Source: an uncultured Phascolarctobacterium sp.
Lineage (GTDB): Bacteria > Bacillota > Negativicutes > Acidaminococcales > Acidaminococcaceae
Direction: 5' to 3'
DNA length: 35,042 nt
Assembly (NCBI GenBank): GCA_900547415.1
Contig: URGS01000020.1
Location: forward strand, 1 to 35,042
This document shows, one piece after another, positions 15,744-24,167 of this stretch. Position numbers and translations under genes: made by a program. Positions within the stretch are counted from its first letter, which is position 1, and each line of letters starts with the position of its first letter. The notes under the pieces are model-generated. The model saw nothing but the letters and a program-made list of their open reading frames with translations. It did no database searches and had not been told where the DNA came from.

Positions 15744-16352
15744 TTATTCACTTTTTGCTTCCTCTTTATGGGCAGCTTCTTTTTTGGGCTTCTTTTTGTT
15801 GTAGCCCTGCATTACAGGCTCAATACCTTCTTTAACCCACAGCTCTATTGCGTCTGCCATTTCTTTAACAGCTTCTTCAATAGCAGTTTTTTCTTCGCCT
15901 TGGAAGGGGTGGAGCACGTGACTGATTACGGCCTTGTTATTGCGCTCGGGATGGCCAATGCCAACCTTAAAGCGAGGGAAAGCATCAGTACCAAGCTGCT
16001 CGGTAATATGCTTAATACCATTGTGACCGCCTGCGCTGCCCTTGCGGCGTACGCGTAGCTGACCTACGGGCATATCCATATCGTCTTGGATAACTGCAAT
16101 ATCCTCCGGGTCAATGTGATAGAAGTTAGCGTAAGCGCTTACAGCAAAGCCGCTCAGATTCATATAGGTAGTAGGTTTAATAATGAAAACCTTTTCCGGT
16201 GCCCTGTACTCAGCACAGGTAGCGCTGCGGTCTTCCTTGCCGAAGCTTACGCCCCAACGACGTGCCAGCTCATCAGCTACCATAAAGCCAATGTTGTGGC
16301 GGGTGTTGGCATATTCCTTGCCAATATTTCCTAATCCAACGATTAATTTCAT
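15744..16352 (-). CDS. pth: Peptidyl-tRNA hydrolase
   Basis: 202 aa. Pth cleaves peptidyl-tRNAs released from stalled ribosomes and is essential in most bacteria. The signature residues are all present: N9, the catalytic H19 in TRHNIGF, N in YMNLSG, the aspartate of QDDMDMP and N in GGHNGIKH. The C-terminal 20 residues are a Lys/Glu-rich tail beyond the usual family end. The start at 16352 overlaps the stop of the upstream polysaccharide deacetylase gene as ATGA, and its ribosome binding site AAGGAG lies inside that gene, so translation is probably coupled. Its place at the end of the ispE-purR-glmU-prs run matches B. subtilis. Confidence 0.98.
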   Translation of the reverse strand: MKLIVGLGNIGKEYANTRHNIGFMVADELARRWGVSFGKEDRSATCAEYRAPEKVFIIKPTTYMNLSGFAVSAYANFYHIDPEDIAVIQDDMDMPVGQLRVRRKGSAGGHNGIKHITEQLGTDAFPRFKVGIGHPERNNKAVISHVLHPFQGEEKTAIEEAVKEMADAIELWVKEGIEPVMQGYNKKKPKKEAAHKEEAKSE

Positions 16353-17146
16353 GTATGACTCCTTTTTTGTAATTCACTAATTGTAACGAAGGTATATCCT
16401 TCTTCACGAAGTTTGTCGATAATAATAGCAGCAGCCTTAATAGTTTGTTCGCGGGAAGCAGTTTGTTTGGGACTGTCACCATCGTGCAGGAGGACTATGG
16501 CACCAGGCTGGGCATCCTTAAGAATACGTTCGGTGATGACATCAACTCCTGGATTAGTCCAGTCGCGGGGAATAATGCTCCAATTGACTGCTTTGAGGCC
16601 TGAATTTTTAATAGCATCCATTACAGCCCAATCCTTAAAGCCATGGGGTGGACGCATGTAGTTAATTTTAGTGTTGCTTATTTTTTCCAGAGCAGTCTTA
16701 CCGTTGGTAATGTTTGCTTGCAGCTGCTCCTTGTCCAGCTTAAGCAGGTCCTGGTGAACATTAGCGTGGAGTGCTATTTCGTGTCCTTGGGTTTTGAGCT
16801 GCTGTACCAGCTCAGGATGCTTGACTGCGTTTTCACCAACTAAAAAGAATGTTGCAGGAACCTGCTTTTCCTTGAGAACAGTCAGCAGCTCCTGCGTATA
16901 GGGAGGATAGGGACCATCGTCAAAGGTAAGGGCAATGACCTTATCTTTAGTATCGACATGAGTCAGGACAGGTCCATAAAAGCTGTTTCCAGGCAATACT
17001 GCAAATAGCAGTAAGCTTCCTCCAAGTAAAAGGCTGATAATAGCACAGATGCAGGCTGTTTTTTTGCTAAGTTGTTTTAAACGGCCCAGCCACAGCAGAT
17101 AAACACTGAGGATGGAGCATGCTAGTAAAATATAGATAATTCGCAT
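16349..17146 (-). CDS. Membrane-anchored polysaccharide deacetylase (NodB domain)
   Basis: 265 aa. Two hydrophobic segments (about residues 3-20 and 29-52) anchor or export the protein. A NodB deacetylase domain from about residue 65 has the metal and catalytic motifs: TFDDGP, the histidines of HANVHQD, RPPHG, and LLHDGD near the end. Such enzymes remove N-acetyl groups from peptidoglycan or other amino-sugar polymers outside the membrane. No convincing ribosome binding site precedes the ATG at 17146, and the prs terminator ends only 14 bases upstream, leaving no room for a promoter. Expression therefore probably depends on readthrough from prs. In B. subtilis the corresponding position is held by ctc. 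The start codon is the least certain part. Confidence 0.88.
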   Translation of the reverse strand: MRIIYILLACSILSVYLLWLGRLKQLSKKTACICAIISLLLGGSLLLFAVLPGNSFYGPVLTHVDTKDKVIALTFDDGPYPPYTQELLTVLKEKQVPATFFLVGENAVKHPELVQQLKTQGHEIALHANVHQDLLKLDKEQLQANITNGKTALEKISNTKINYMRPPHGFKDWAVMDAIKNSGLKAVNWSIIPRDWTNPGVDVITERILKDAQPGAIVLLHDGDSPKQTASREQTIKAAAIIIDKLREEGYTFVTISELQKRSHT

Positions 17147-17155
17147 AGTTCAGCA

Positions 17156-17186
17156 TAAGAAAAGGCTTGCCAATGGCAAGCCTTTT
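17156..17186 (-). terminator. Terminator of prs
   Basis: A perfect 12-base-pair stem, AAAAGGCTTGCC (17160-17171) with GGCAAGCCTTTT (17175-17186), and a three-base loop. On the minus strand it ends in TTTTCTT. It stands between prs and the deacetylase gene. Confidence 0.88.
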
Positions 17187-17197
17187 AGAAGTTTAGG

Positions 17198-18157
17198 TTA
17201 TTTTTTAACGTCGAATAATTGGCTTACGGACCAGTTATTGTAGATACGCAGAATGGTTTCTGCCAGAATCGGAGCGATGGAAAGCACTTTGATTTTTGGG
17301 TGCTTTTTGGACGGAGCCAGAGGAATAGTGTTGGTAACAACCAGTTCAGTAATATCGGATTGAGCAATGCGGCTCAGTGCAGGATCGGTGAGAATGGGGT
17401 GAGTGCAGCAAGCGTAGATGTCTTTTGCACCGAATTTCTTCAGAGCACGAGCTGCCTCGGTCAGGGAGCCTGCAGTATCAACCATGTCATCTACCATAAT
17501 GCAGTTTTTGCCTTCAACGTTGCCAATCAGGTTCATAACCTCAGCTACGCCAGGTTCAGGACGACGTTTGTCGATAATAGCCAGAGGGCATTGGAGAATT
17601 TCTGCAAAGCCACGTGCACGGCTAACACCGCCAAGGTCAGGAGAAACTACTACCATATCGTCCAGTTTCTTTTCTTTGATGTATTCAGCCAGCAGCGGGC
17701 CGCCAGGCATATGGTCAAAAGGAATGTCGAAGAAGCCTTGAATTTGAGCTGCGTGCAGGTCGATAGTTACAACACGGGTAATGCCTGCTGCTTCCATCAG
17801 GTCAGCCATCAATTTAGCGGTGATGGGCTCACGGCCACGAGCCTTACGGTCTTGGCGAGCATAGCCATAGTAAGGAATTACTGCGGTAATGTGTTGAGCA
17901 GAAGCACGTTTGAATGCATCAGCCATAATCAGAAGCTCCATTACGTTATCGTTTACAATAGGACCGCAGGTAGGTTGTACAATGAAAACATCCTTACCAC
18001 GAACGCTTTCATTAATCATAACCTGGATTTCGCCATTGTTAAAACGGTTAACAACGGAATCGCCAACAGTAGTGCCAAGATATGCTGCAATTTCGCGAGC
18101 CAAATCAGGGTTAGAATTACCGGTAAATATTCTCAACTTATTTTCATCAGACAACAT
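17198..18157 (-). CDS. prs: Ribose-phosphate pyrophosphokinase (PRPP synthase)
   Basis: 319 aa, the normal class I length. It makes PRPP from ribose 5-phosphate and ATP for purine, pyrimidine, histidine and NAD synthesis. Visible motifs: FTGNSNPDLA at the N-terminus, the ATP-binding RQDRKARGREPITAKL, the catalytic-flexible-loop region SPDLGGVSRAR, and the PRPP-binding VDDMVDTAGS. The ATG at 18157 follows GGAGGGA. It has its own promoter between glmU and its start, so it can be expressed apart from glmU. Its product PRPP is the effector of PurR, encoded two genes upstream. Confidence 0.98.
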   Translation of the reverse strand: MLSDENKLRIFTGNSNPDLAREIAAYLGTTVGDSVVNRFNNGEIQVMINESVRGKDVFIVQPTCGPIVNDNVMELLIMADAFKRASAQHITAVIPYYGYARQDRKARGREPITAKLMADLMEAAGITRVVTIDLHAAQIQGFFDIPFDHMPGGPLLAEYIKEKKLDDMVVVSPDLGGVSRARGFAEILQCPLAIIDKRRPEPGVAEVMNLIGNVEGKNCIMVDDMVDTAGSLTEAARALKKFGAKDIYACCTHPILTDPALSRIAQSDITELVVTNTIPLAPSKKHPKIKVLSIAPILAETILRIYNNWSVSQLFDVKK

Positions 18158-18213
18158 GTCTTCATCCCTCCAAAAAGTACTTTGATTTATTTTGTAAATC
18201 TTCAGACAAAGAT

Positions 18214-18243
18214 ATTATACCCTATAATAGGGTGTTTCTACAA
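18214..18243 (-). promoter_or_regulatory. Promoter of prs with palindromic spacer
   Basis: On the minus strand: TTGTAG (18243-18238), an 18-base spacer and TATAAT (18219-18214). The spacer holds the palindrome CCCTATAATAGGG (18220-18232), directly abutting the -10 box. That position suits an operator, but no regulator can be named. Confidence 0.6.
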
Positions 18244-18258
18244 GTTATTTTCGACTTT

Positions 18259-19629
18259 TCAGCTATTACGGTATTTTTCAGCCCAACCTTCAAGGTTTTT
18301 TTGCTTAGCACGGCCAATGCCCAGTGCGTTTTCAGGGACGTCCTTGGTGATGGTGCTGCCTGCACCAATGTAGGAGTTAGCCTCTACAGTAACAGGAGCA
18401 ACAAGGTTGGTATTGCAGCCAACAAAGGCATTATCGCCAATAGTGGTACGATGCTTTTTCTTGCCGTCATAGTTTACGGTAATGCAGCCGCAGCCCATGT
18501 TTACGCCGCTGCCAATATCACTGTCACCAATATAGGTAAGATGTGGCAGCTTGGTGCCAACGCCTACGTTGGAGTTTTTAACCTCTACAAAGTTGCCGAT
18601 TTTTACATTATTGCTGATAACGGTATCGGGACGCAGATGTACATAGGGACCAGCAGTTACATGGTCGCAAACCTTGCAGTCATGACCATAGGTAAATTGG
18701 ATATGAGTATCGTTGCCTACTTCTACGTTAGTAAAGCGTACGTTAGGACCGATTTCACAATCCTCACCAATAACGGTGTTGCCCTCGAGCCAGGTGTAGG
18801 GATAGATAATGGTGTCACTGCCGATTTTTACGCTGCCTTCGATAAAGGTGCTGGCAGGATCCATAATGGTTACGCCTGCATCCATAAGCTTGTCTAAAAT
18901 ACGCTGACGCATAACGCCTTCTGCAACAGAAAGCTGCTTGCGGGAGTTAATGCCCATAACCATGTCACTGTCTTCGGTTACTACACCGCCAACTTTGTGG
19001 CCAGCTTCGTTGAGCTTTTGCAGTACGTCAGTCAGATAGTATTCGCCTTGTGCGTTTTGGTTAGTAATATTAGCAAGCATGTCGAACATCAGGGGACATT
19101 CCATGCAGTAAATACCAGTGTTGATTTCTTTGATAAGCTTTTGCTCCTCGGTTGCATCCTTTTGCTCTACAATGCCTTGAACATTGCCTGTTGCATCGCG
19201 AACAATGCGGCCATAGCCAAAGGGATCATCCATAACGGCGGTTAAGACAGTAGCTGCTGCACCTGATGCTTTATGAGCCTCGTAAAATTTCTTCAGCTCC
19301 TCACCATCAAGCAGAGGAGTGTCGCCGCATAAAATCATTGCTGTACCGGTAAAGCCAGCCAAGGCCTCGTTGGTTTGCATAACTGCGTGGCCAGTACCAA
19401 GCTGTTCAGCTTGGAGCACGATTTTGCCCTGCTCTCCAACCATTTTCTCGACTAATTCAGCCTCGTGGCCTACAATAACTACTTTTTCAGCTGCACCAGC
19501 AGCGGAGGATGCGTCAATAACATGCTGGAGCATGGGTTTGCCGCCAACTTTGTGAAGTACCTTAGGCAGCTTGCTACGCATACGTGTGCCTTTTCCGGCA
19601 GCTAAAATTACAGCAATCAATTCAGACAT
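18259..19629 (-). CDS. glmU: Bifunctional GlcNAc-1-P uridyltransferase / GlcN-1-P acetyltransferase
   Basis: 456 aa, full length for GlmU, which makes UDP-GlcNAc for peptidoglycan. The N-terminal uridyltransferase starts with LAAGKGTRMRSKLPKVLH and continues with AEQLGTGHAV and CGDTPLL. The C-terminal half (from about residue 250) is the left-handed beta-helix acetyltransferase with hexapeptide repeats and the KIGNFVEVKNS and YIGDSDIGSGVN stretches. The start lies two bases after the purR stop, with its ribosome binding site GGAAGAA inside the end of purR. No terminator separates it from prs. Confidence 0.98.
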   Translation of the reverse strand: MSELIAVILAAGKGTRMRSKLPKVLHKVGGKPMLQHVIDASSAAGAAEKVVIVGHEAELVEKMVGEQGKIVLQAEQLGTGHAVMQTNEALAGFTGTAMILCGDTPLLDGEELKKFYEAHKASGAAATVLTAVMDDPFGYGRIVRDATGNVQGIVEQKDATEEQKLIKEINTGIYCMECPLMFDMLANITNQNAQGEYYLTDVLQKLNEAGHKVGGVVTEDSDMVMGINSRKQLSVAEGVMRQRILDKLMDAGVTIMDPASTFIEGSVKIGSDTIIYPYTWLEGNTVIGEDCEIGPNVRFTNVEVGNDTHIQFTYGHDCKVCDHVTAGPYVHLRPDTVISNNVKIGNFVEVKNSNVGVGTKLPHLTYIGDSDIGSGVNMGCGCITVNYDGKKKHRTTIGDNAFVGCNTNLVAPVTVEANSYIGAGSTITKDVPENALGIGRAKQKNLEGWAEKYRNS

Positions 19630-19631
19630 TC

Positions 19632-20462
19632 TTATTCTTCCTTTCCTTCGTCGCCAGGGACGACCTCTATCTTAATTGTACGACTTTCTTCATCTACGCC
19701 GTGGAGAATAAATAGGGTGGTATATTCCTCGACTAATTTGCGTTCCGGTTCAGCTGTGGCAATCAGAAATGCCTTTCCAACAACCTTGGCACCAACTTCC
19801 TCAGCCAGTGCAACCATTCCCTTGGCGGTACCGCCGCCCTTCATAACGTCGTCTACAATCAGCACCTTGCTGCCGGACTGCAGTGCACGCTTGGGCATAG
19901 CCATAGTCTGGATTGTTTTGGAGGAACCGCTGACATAGTTAATATTAACAGTGGAGCCCTCTGTAACATCACTGCGATGGCGTGCCACTACAAGGGGAAC
20001 ATTAAAGGCTCTGGCTACGGACATAGCCAGAGGAATACCGCTGGTTTCTACAGTCATTACGCAGTCAGGTTCAAGATTTTCCAGTCTGCTCATAATAATT
20101 TCACCTAGGCGGATGACAATGTTAGGCTGACACATTAAATCTGTAGTATACAGCATATCGCCAGGTAGAATTCGATCAGGCTGCTTCAGCTTTGCAGACA
20201 GGTCCTCCAGAAAGCTGTCATCGTCTTGAGTAAGATGTCCAGGAACAAAACGGACACCGCCTGCAGCACCTGACATTGTTTCAACTCGGCCTAGGCCATA
20301 AAGCTCCATGCCAGACTTTACAGCCAGGACATCTTCGCTTAAAGTTGATTTTGCTACGTTAAACATTTTGCAAAAATAGGAAAATGAAAACAACCGGTAT
20401 GGGTGGTCTGCAAGCAGTTTTGTAAGTGCTACCACACGCTCAATTCTTTTGGCTCTTCCCAT
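19632..20462 (-). CDS. purR: Pur operon repressor PurR
   Basis: 276 aa from the ATG at 20462, which follows GAGG by six bases; a longer reading frame upstream lacks a site and the family N-terminus begins here. An N-terminal winged helix (MGRAKRIERVVALTKLL, residues 1-70) is followed by a phosphoribosyltransferase-like domain with the PRPP site VDDVMKGGGT. In B. subtilis PurR represses purine genes until PRPP binds. The order purR-glmU-prs is conserved with B. subtilis. I do not see a PurBox pair in this window. Confidence 0.96.
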   Translation of the reverse strand: MGRAKRIERVVALTKLLADHPYRLFSFSYFCKMFNVAKSTLSEDVLAVKSGMELYGLGRVETMSGAAGGVRFVPGHLTQDDDSFLEDLSAKLKQPDRILPGDMLYTTDLMCQPNIVIRLGEIIMSRLENLEPDCVMTVETSGIPLAMSVARAFNVPLVVARHRSDVTEGSTVNINYVSGSSKTIQTMAMPKRALQSGSKVLIVDDVMKGGGTAKGMVALAEEVGAKVVGKAFLIATAEPERKLVEEYTTLFILHGVDEESRTIKIEVVPGDEGKEE

Positions 20463-20510
20463 AATCGCCCTCTTTTCTATAGTAATAATTGTGTTTATAA
20501 AATGGTAAAT

Positions 20511-20525
20511 GCCCATCGAAAGGGC
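20511..20525 (-). other. Weak hairpin in the gap before purR
   Basis: GCCC (20511-20514) pairs with GGGC (20522-20525) and the minus strand continues in T-rich sequence within the 70-base gap. It could be a weak terminator or attenuator ahead of purR. Only four G-C pairs are secure. Confidence 0.3.
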
Positions 20526-20532
20526 GATTTGT

Positions 20533-21300
20533 TTATGGCTGCAGATATTTTTCAGCCAGCTGTAAATCTGCAGGCTTGTCAACGTCCATGCCTATTTCAG
20601 GATAGGGTGTAATAATAGCCTTGCAGCGTACTCCTAAAAGTTCAGAGGTACGCTTTTCTGCGTCGCTTACGGTCAGAAGGTGGAGCAGCAGCTTAAGTAT
20701 AAAGCTCCAGCCCAGCCAGCTTCCAAGTTTAAGGGGATTTTTACGACGCTCAAAGATTTCCTCGGCCTTAGTCTGACAATGGACCATTACTCTTTTGGGA
20801 GCCAGCATCATATTACCGCCTGTAAAGATACCATCGGCCATCTTGCCATAGGTGCGTTTGGCTTCTGGATAAGACTTCAGGCAATCACTTTTAGGAATAA
20901 TAGGATAGTATAGCTCAGCTAAAGGATGCTTTTCGCATTGATTCAAAAAATCATTAATTCCTTCTGGAGTAAGCAGGGGAATGTCGTCGCACACACCTAA
21001 TATTTTGACATTTTCGTCATTAGTTAAGGCTGAAGCTGCTCTAATACAGGTAGACGGCAAATTATTTCCTGCGGCACAAAGGCTGACGCCCTCAGGCAAT
21101 GTTCCCTCCAAAGCTGGTATAGCAGCTTCGTCTACGGCGATAACTATATGACGAAAACGCTTAGACGCAAGCATTGCTCCAAGAATGTAGTCAAGCATCC
21201 GTTTGTTGTGCAGGGGAGCAAGGCAGCGGATATCAGTTCCAGCAATCTCTTTCAGCCAGGGAGCACGTCCTCCGGCTACAATAAAGGCATCGTACTGCAT
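20533..21300 (-). CDS. MobA-like NTP transferase domain protein
   Basis: 255 aa. The N-terminus AFIVAGGRAPWLK and GVCDDIPLLTPEGI (metal-binding Asp pair) identify a GT-A nucleotidyltransferase fold, as in MobA or the molybdenum-hydroxylase cofactor transferases. The usual GxxxRM/K signature is altered (GGRAPWLKEIAGTD). A hydrophobic C-terminal stretch (SWLGWSFILKLLLHLL) may associate with the membrane. Its start overlaps the stop of the GntR-type gene by one base (TAATG), so it is coupled. It sits between ispE and purR. The substrate is unknown; activation of a sugar or polyol phosphate for the envelope would suit the neighbours ispE and glmU. Confidence 0.82.
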   Translation of the reverse strand: MQYDAFIVAGGRAPWLKEIAGTDIRCLAPLHNKRMLDYILGAMLASKRFRHIVIAVDEAAIPALEGTLPEGVSLCAAGNNLPSTCIRAASALTNDENVKILGVCDDIPLLTPEGINDFLNQCEKHPLAELYYPIIPKSDCLKSYPEAKRTYGKMADGIFTGGNMMLAPKRVMVHCQTKAEEIFERRKNPLKLGSWLGWSFILKLLLHLLTVSDAEKRTSELLGVRCKAIITPYPEIGMDVDKPADLQLAEKYLQP

Positions 21301-21989
21301 TACTTCGCCTTCTTGCCATGCTCATTCAGGGACATCATCAGAGTATGCTCTGCGTTTTCAATATGAATACGAGCTGCATGCTGAGCACGTTCCACGTCTC
21401 TGGAAGCAATGCTGTCTACCAGATTGCGGTGCTCGTCCATGGTTTCAATAAGACGGCCCGGGTAGCTCATAGAGCGGCCACGGATACCTGTCATCTGCTC
21501 ACGGAGGTTGTTGATGATGCTGCGCAGTCTTTCGTTACGGCTGGCAGTGTACAGTACATCATGGAAAGCTGTATCTGCTTCAACAATTTTATTCATATCA
21601 TTATTGGCTACATGCTGACCAATTTCTATAAGATAGCCGTTAAGTGTTTCCAGCTCTTCAGTGGTAATACGTTCTGCTGCTAAACCTGCAGCTAAAACGT
21701 CAAGACAGGTGCGGATTTCGTAAATCTCCGTCAGGTCCTTAATGGAAATATCGGCAACATAGGTGCCGCGGCGGGGAATCATAACTACGAAGCCTTCCAG
21801 CTCCAGCTTACGGATTGCTTCGCGGACAGGAGTACGGCTTACCCCCATTTCATCTGCAAGCTGAATTTCCATAAGGCGCTCGCCTGGGCTAAAGGTACCA
21901 TCTATAATTGCTTGACGGATATTTTCACAGACCAGCTCACGCAGAGGCTTGTAGCTGTCCAATTGAATAGGCTTTAAATGACCTGCCAT
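21300..21989 (-). CDS. GntR-family regulator, FadR subfamily
   Basis: 229 aa; ATG at 21989 after GGAGG located in the end of ispE. The winged helix is at residues 15-80, with the GntR signature LADEMGVSRTPVREAIRKLELEG. A helical FCD domain follows, with the metal/ligand residues spread through EADTAFHDVL (D and H) and the late histidines in MDEHRNL and AARIHIENAEH. FCD regulators bind carboxylic acids, often with Zn2+ or Ni2+. Its place inside a housekeeping operon is unusual. The target is unknown; the adjacent NTP transferase is coupled to it. Confidence 0.93.
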   Translation of the reverse strand: MAGHLKPIQLDSYKPLRELVCENIRQAIIDGTFSPGERLMEIQLADEMGVSRTPVREAIRKLELEGFVVMIPRRGTYVADISIKDLTEIYEIRTCLDVLAAGLAAERITTEELETLNGYLIEIGQHVANNDMNKIVEADTAFHDVLYTASRNERLRSIINNLREQMTGIRGRSMSYPGRLIETMDEHRNLVDSIASRDVERAQHAARIHIENAEHTLMMSLNEHGKKAK

Positions 21990-21990
21990 C

Positions 21991-22857
21991 TTATTTCCTC
22001 CTTCCTATGGTGGTCGTTATTGCTGTTTCCACCTGGAAATCAGCTAACGCTGCTTCTATATTCTTAGCGGTTTCCATATCATCTGCAAATGCAAAGACAG
22101 TAGGACCGCTGCCGCTCATCAGGGCGTAATAGGCTCCTGCACTCAGCATTTCTGCCTTAATGGAAGCTATTACAGGGTGTGCCGGGATGGTGGCTGTTTC
22201 CAAAACATTGCCCATGTAGGGAACGGAAGCCTTAATACCTAAGGGTAAATGCTCACGTAAATTCCAAATGCAGGGAGAATGGACTACACGTCCATGATCA
22301 TAGTGCTGATAGACCCATGCTGTAGACACTTCAAGATTTTTGGGCTTGGCTAAAACAACGATAGTTTCAGGAATATCTTCAAGCTGAGTCAGTACTTCGC
22401 CGCGACCTGTGGCAAGAGAAGTGCCTCCGTTAATGCAGAAGGGAATATCACTGCCAAGCTTTGCTGCCAGCTGCTCTAGAATCTTGCTGCTTAAATTCAG
22501 CTCCCAGTATCTATTAAGGCCACGGAGCACTGCTGCTGCATCGGTACTGCCGCCTGCTAAGCCAGCGGCTAAAAAAATTCTTTTGTTCAAGACAATGTGA
22601 ACGTTCGGAATTATTTTGGCATATTCAGAAATAATAACTGCAGCCTTATAAGCGAGATTGTCAGGGCCGCAGCTGAGACCGGGGATATTAGTTTCAATAG
22701 TAATAGAGCCTTCTCCGGAACCAGGAGTGATGATAATTTCATCAGAAAGGCCCACAGTCTGCATAATCATGCTAACCTCGTGGTAACCGTCAGAGCGTTT
22801 TCCCAGAATATCCAGACCAAGATTGATTTTTGCATAAGCGGTTTCAGTAATTTTCAT
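21991..22857 (-). CDS. ispE: 4-diphosphocytidyl-2-C-methyl-D-erythritol kinase
   Basis: 288 aa from the ATG at 22857, the codon with a suitably spaced AGGTG; in-frame ATG/GTG codons at 22863 and 22866 are too close to it. This GHMP kinase is the fourth step of the MEP isoprenoid pathway. The N-terminus has AYAKINLGLDI (catalytic Lys), the glycine-rich ATP loop is AAGLAGGSTDAAA, and the C-terminal motif is LMSGSGPTVFA. It heads the minus-strand run and is separated from the GntR-type gene by one base. Confidence 0.97.
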   Translation of the reverse strand: MKITETAYAKINLGLDILGKRSDGYHEVSMIMQTVGLSDEIIITPGSGEGSITIETNIPGLSCGPDNLAYKAAVIISEYAKIIPNVHIVLNKRIFLAAGLAGGSTDAAAVLRGLNRYWELNLSSKILEQLAAKLGSDIPFCINGGTSLATGRGEVLTQLEDIPETIVVLAKPKNLEVSTAWVYQHYDHGRVVHSPCIWNLREHLPLGIKASVPYMGNVLETATIPAHPVIASIKAEMLSAGAYYALMSGSGPTVFAFADDMETAKNIEAALADFQVETAITTTIGRRK

Positions 22858-22890
22858 AGCCATCACCTACATAGTTTTGTATACAGTATT

Positions 22891-22919
22891 ATTTTATACT
22901 GCTTTATGATTCATATCAA
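22891..22919 (-). promoter_or_regulatory. Promoter of the ispE operon
   Basis: On the minus strand: TTGATA (22919-22914), a 17-base spacer and TAAAAT (22896-22891), 34 bases before the ispE start. Confidence 0.7.
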
Positions 22920-23038
22920 GCAGTTTTCGAACATTATCTGAAAAATAGGCAATATTTTACGTTAATGTTCAGAAAATTACTCTTCTTTGAGAAATAAAGA
23001 GTTGCTTTTTTCTAAAATTCTGCTAACATTACTATATC

Positions 23039-23044
23039 TATAAT
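23039..23044 (+). promoter_or_regulatory. Possible -10 box of the YitT gene
   Basis: TATAAT at 23039-23044, 30 bases upstream of the ATG. No clear -35 box is present. Confidence 0.4.
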
Positions 23045-23073
23045 AATTAGTGTATGCTAAAAAGGAGATAAAG

Positions 23074-24006
23074 ATGAGCACTAAAATGAAGAAAACACTT
23101 TATCAGTATGCAATGGTGACTTTGGCCTGCGTTATGATGAGTATTGCCATAAACGTATTTTATATGCCTAATAAGCTGCTCAGCGGTGGCATTGGCGGTC
23201 TCGCGGTACTGGTTTATTATATTGCCGGGCTTCCCATGGGTATCACAAGCTTAATATGTAATATTCCGCTCTTTGTTATTGCTTATAGATACCTTGATAA
23301 GGCGTATACCATCAATGCTCTTTATGGTATGCTGATGTTTTCCTTCTGCTTAGACTTTTTCCATTTCTTGTCAGAATATACTGTAGTCCATGATACATTG
23401 CTGGCCTGCATTGCTGGTGGTGTGTTCTATGGTATTGGTGCTTCCTGTATGTATCGCGTAGGTGGCAGCAGCGGCGGTACTGATATTATCGGTGCTATTA
23501 TTCAAAGAAGATATTCTATTAATATCAGCACTACGGGCTTTATGTTTAATCTGCTGCTGCTTTTTGCCAGTGTATTCTTCTTTGGTATTGAGCCAGTTCT
23601 GTATACATTACTGACCTTCTTTATTATGACCAAAACCTGCAATGCCTTTATTACAGGCTTTGACTATAAAAAGAATTGTATTATTATCAGCAATAAACAC
23701 CACGAAATTGCTGAAGAAATCATCAAGGTTGTTGGTCGCGGCGTAACCTATCTTCATGCACAGGGTGCCTTTACTCATCAGGACAGAGAGGTGCTATTTG
23801 TTATCATCAAACTTACACAGCTGGCACAAATTCGTGCAATCTGCCGCGAGATTGACCCTGATGCCTTTATGATTATCCACGATGTTAATGACGTATTTGG
23901 TCGTGGCTTTACCTTAAAGGGCAGTGGTGCTGATGCTCGTGCTCATAGAGAGGAATTCATTGCTCATATTGATGACGATGTGGAGCAGAAAAAAGAGGAA
24001 GTATAA
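23074..24006 (+). CDS. YitT-family membrane protein (DUF161 plus DUF2179)
   Basis: 310 aa from the ATG at 23074, seven bases after GGAGATA-type site AAGGAG. About five or six membrane segments occupy residues 10-200, with the family hallmarks NKLLSGGIGGLAVL and GGSSGGTDIIGA. A soluble C-terminal DUF2179 domain (about residues 215-295, with GRGVTYLHAQGAFT and IIHDVNDVFGRGF) resembles a PII-like ligand-binding fold. YitT proteins are widespread and poorly characterised; transport has been proposed. It is monocistronic, with a strong terminator. Confidence 0.92.
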   Translation: MSTKMKKTLYQYAMVTLACVMMSIAINVFYMPNKLLSGGIGGLAVLVYYIAGLPMGITSLICNIPLFVIAYRYLDKAYTINALYGMLMFSFCLDFFHFLSEYTVVHDTLLACIAGGVFYGIGASCMYRVGGSSGGTDIIGAIIQRRYSINISTTGFMFNLLLLFASVFFFGIEPVLYTLLTFFIMTKTCNAFITGFDYKKNCIIISNKHHEIAEEIIKVVGRGVTYLHAQGAFTHQDREVLFVIIKLTQLAQIRAICREIDPDAFMIIHDVNDVFGRGFTLKGSGADARAHREEFIAHIDDDVEQKKEEV

Positions 24007-24020
24007 TATTAAAAATATCA

Positions 24021-24058
24021 ACGAGGCTGACATTCCAGTGGAGTGTCAGCCTCGTTTT
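24021..24058 (+). terminator. Terminator of the YitT gene
   Basis: A 16-base-pair stem (24021-24036 with 24040-24055, one G-U) and a three-base loop AGT, followed by TTTTAAT. Confidence 0.92.
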
Positions 24059-24125
24059 AATGTTGCAATAAGTTTCTGGCAGTCTAGACAAAAACCTATA
24101 AGTGTATTTTATGATATTGGTGATT

Positions 24126-24157
24126 AAAAAAGAGCAATGTTAGAGATACGCTGCTCT
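24126..24157 (-). terminator. Distal minus-strand terminator
   Basis: AGAGCA (24131-24136) pairs with TGCTCT (24152-24157), with a minus-strand T run from 24130 down. It is the second of two tandem stops for the hydrogenase gene. Confidence 0.65.
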
Positions 24158-24167
24158 GTAAAAATAG

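Noticed and set aside
17219..18373. A 384-codon open frame on the plus strand
   Set aside because: It is antisense to prs and the end of glmU, both unambiguous genes. It lacks a ribosome binding site and its translation has no family likeness.
18232..18897. A 221-codon plus-strand frame antisense to glmU
   Set aside because: Its repetitive hydrophobic translation is the shadow of the hexapeptide repeats of glmU.
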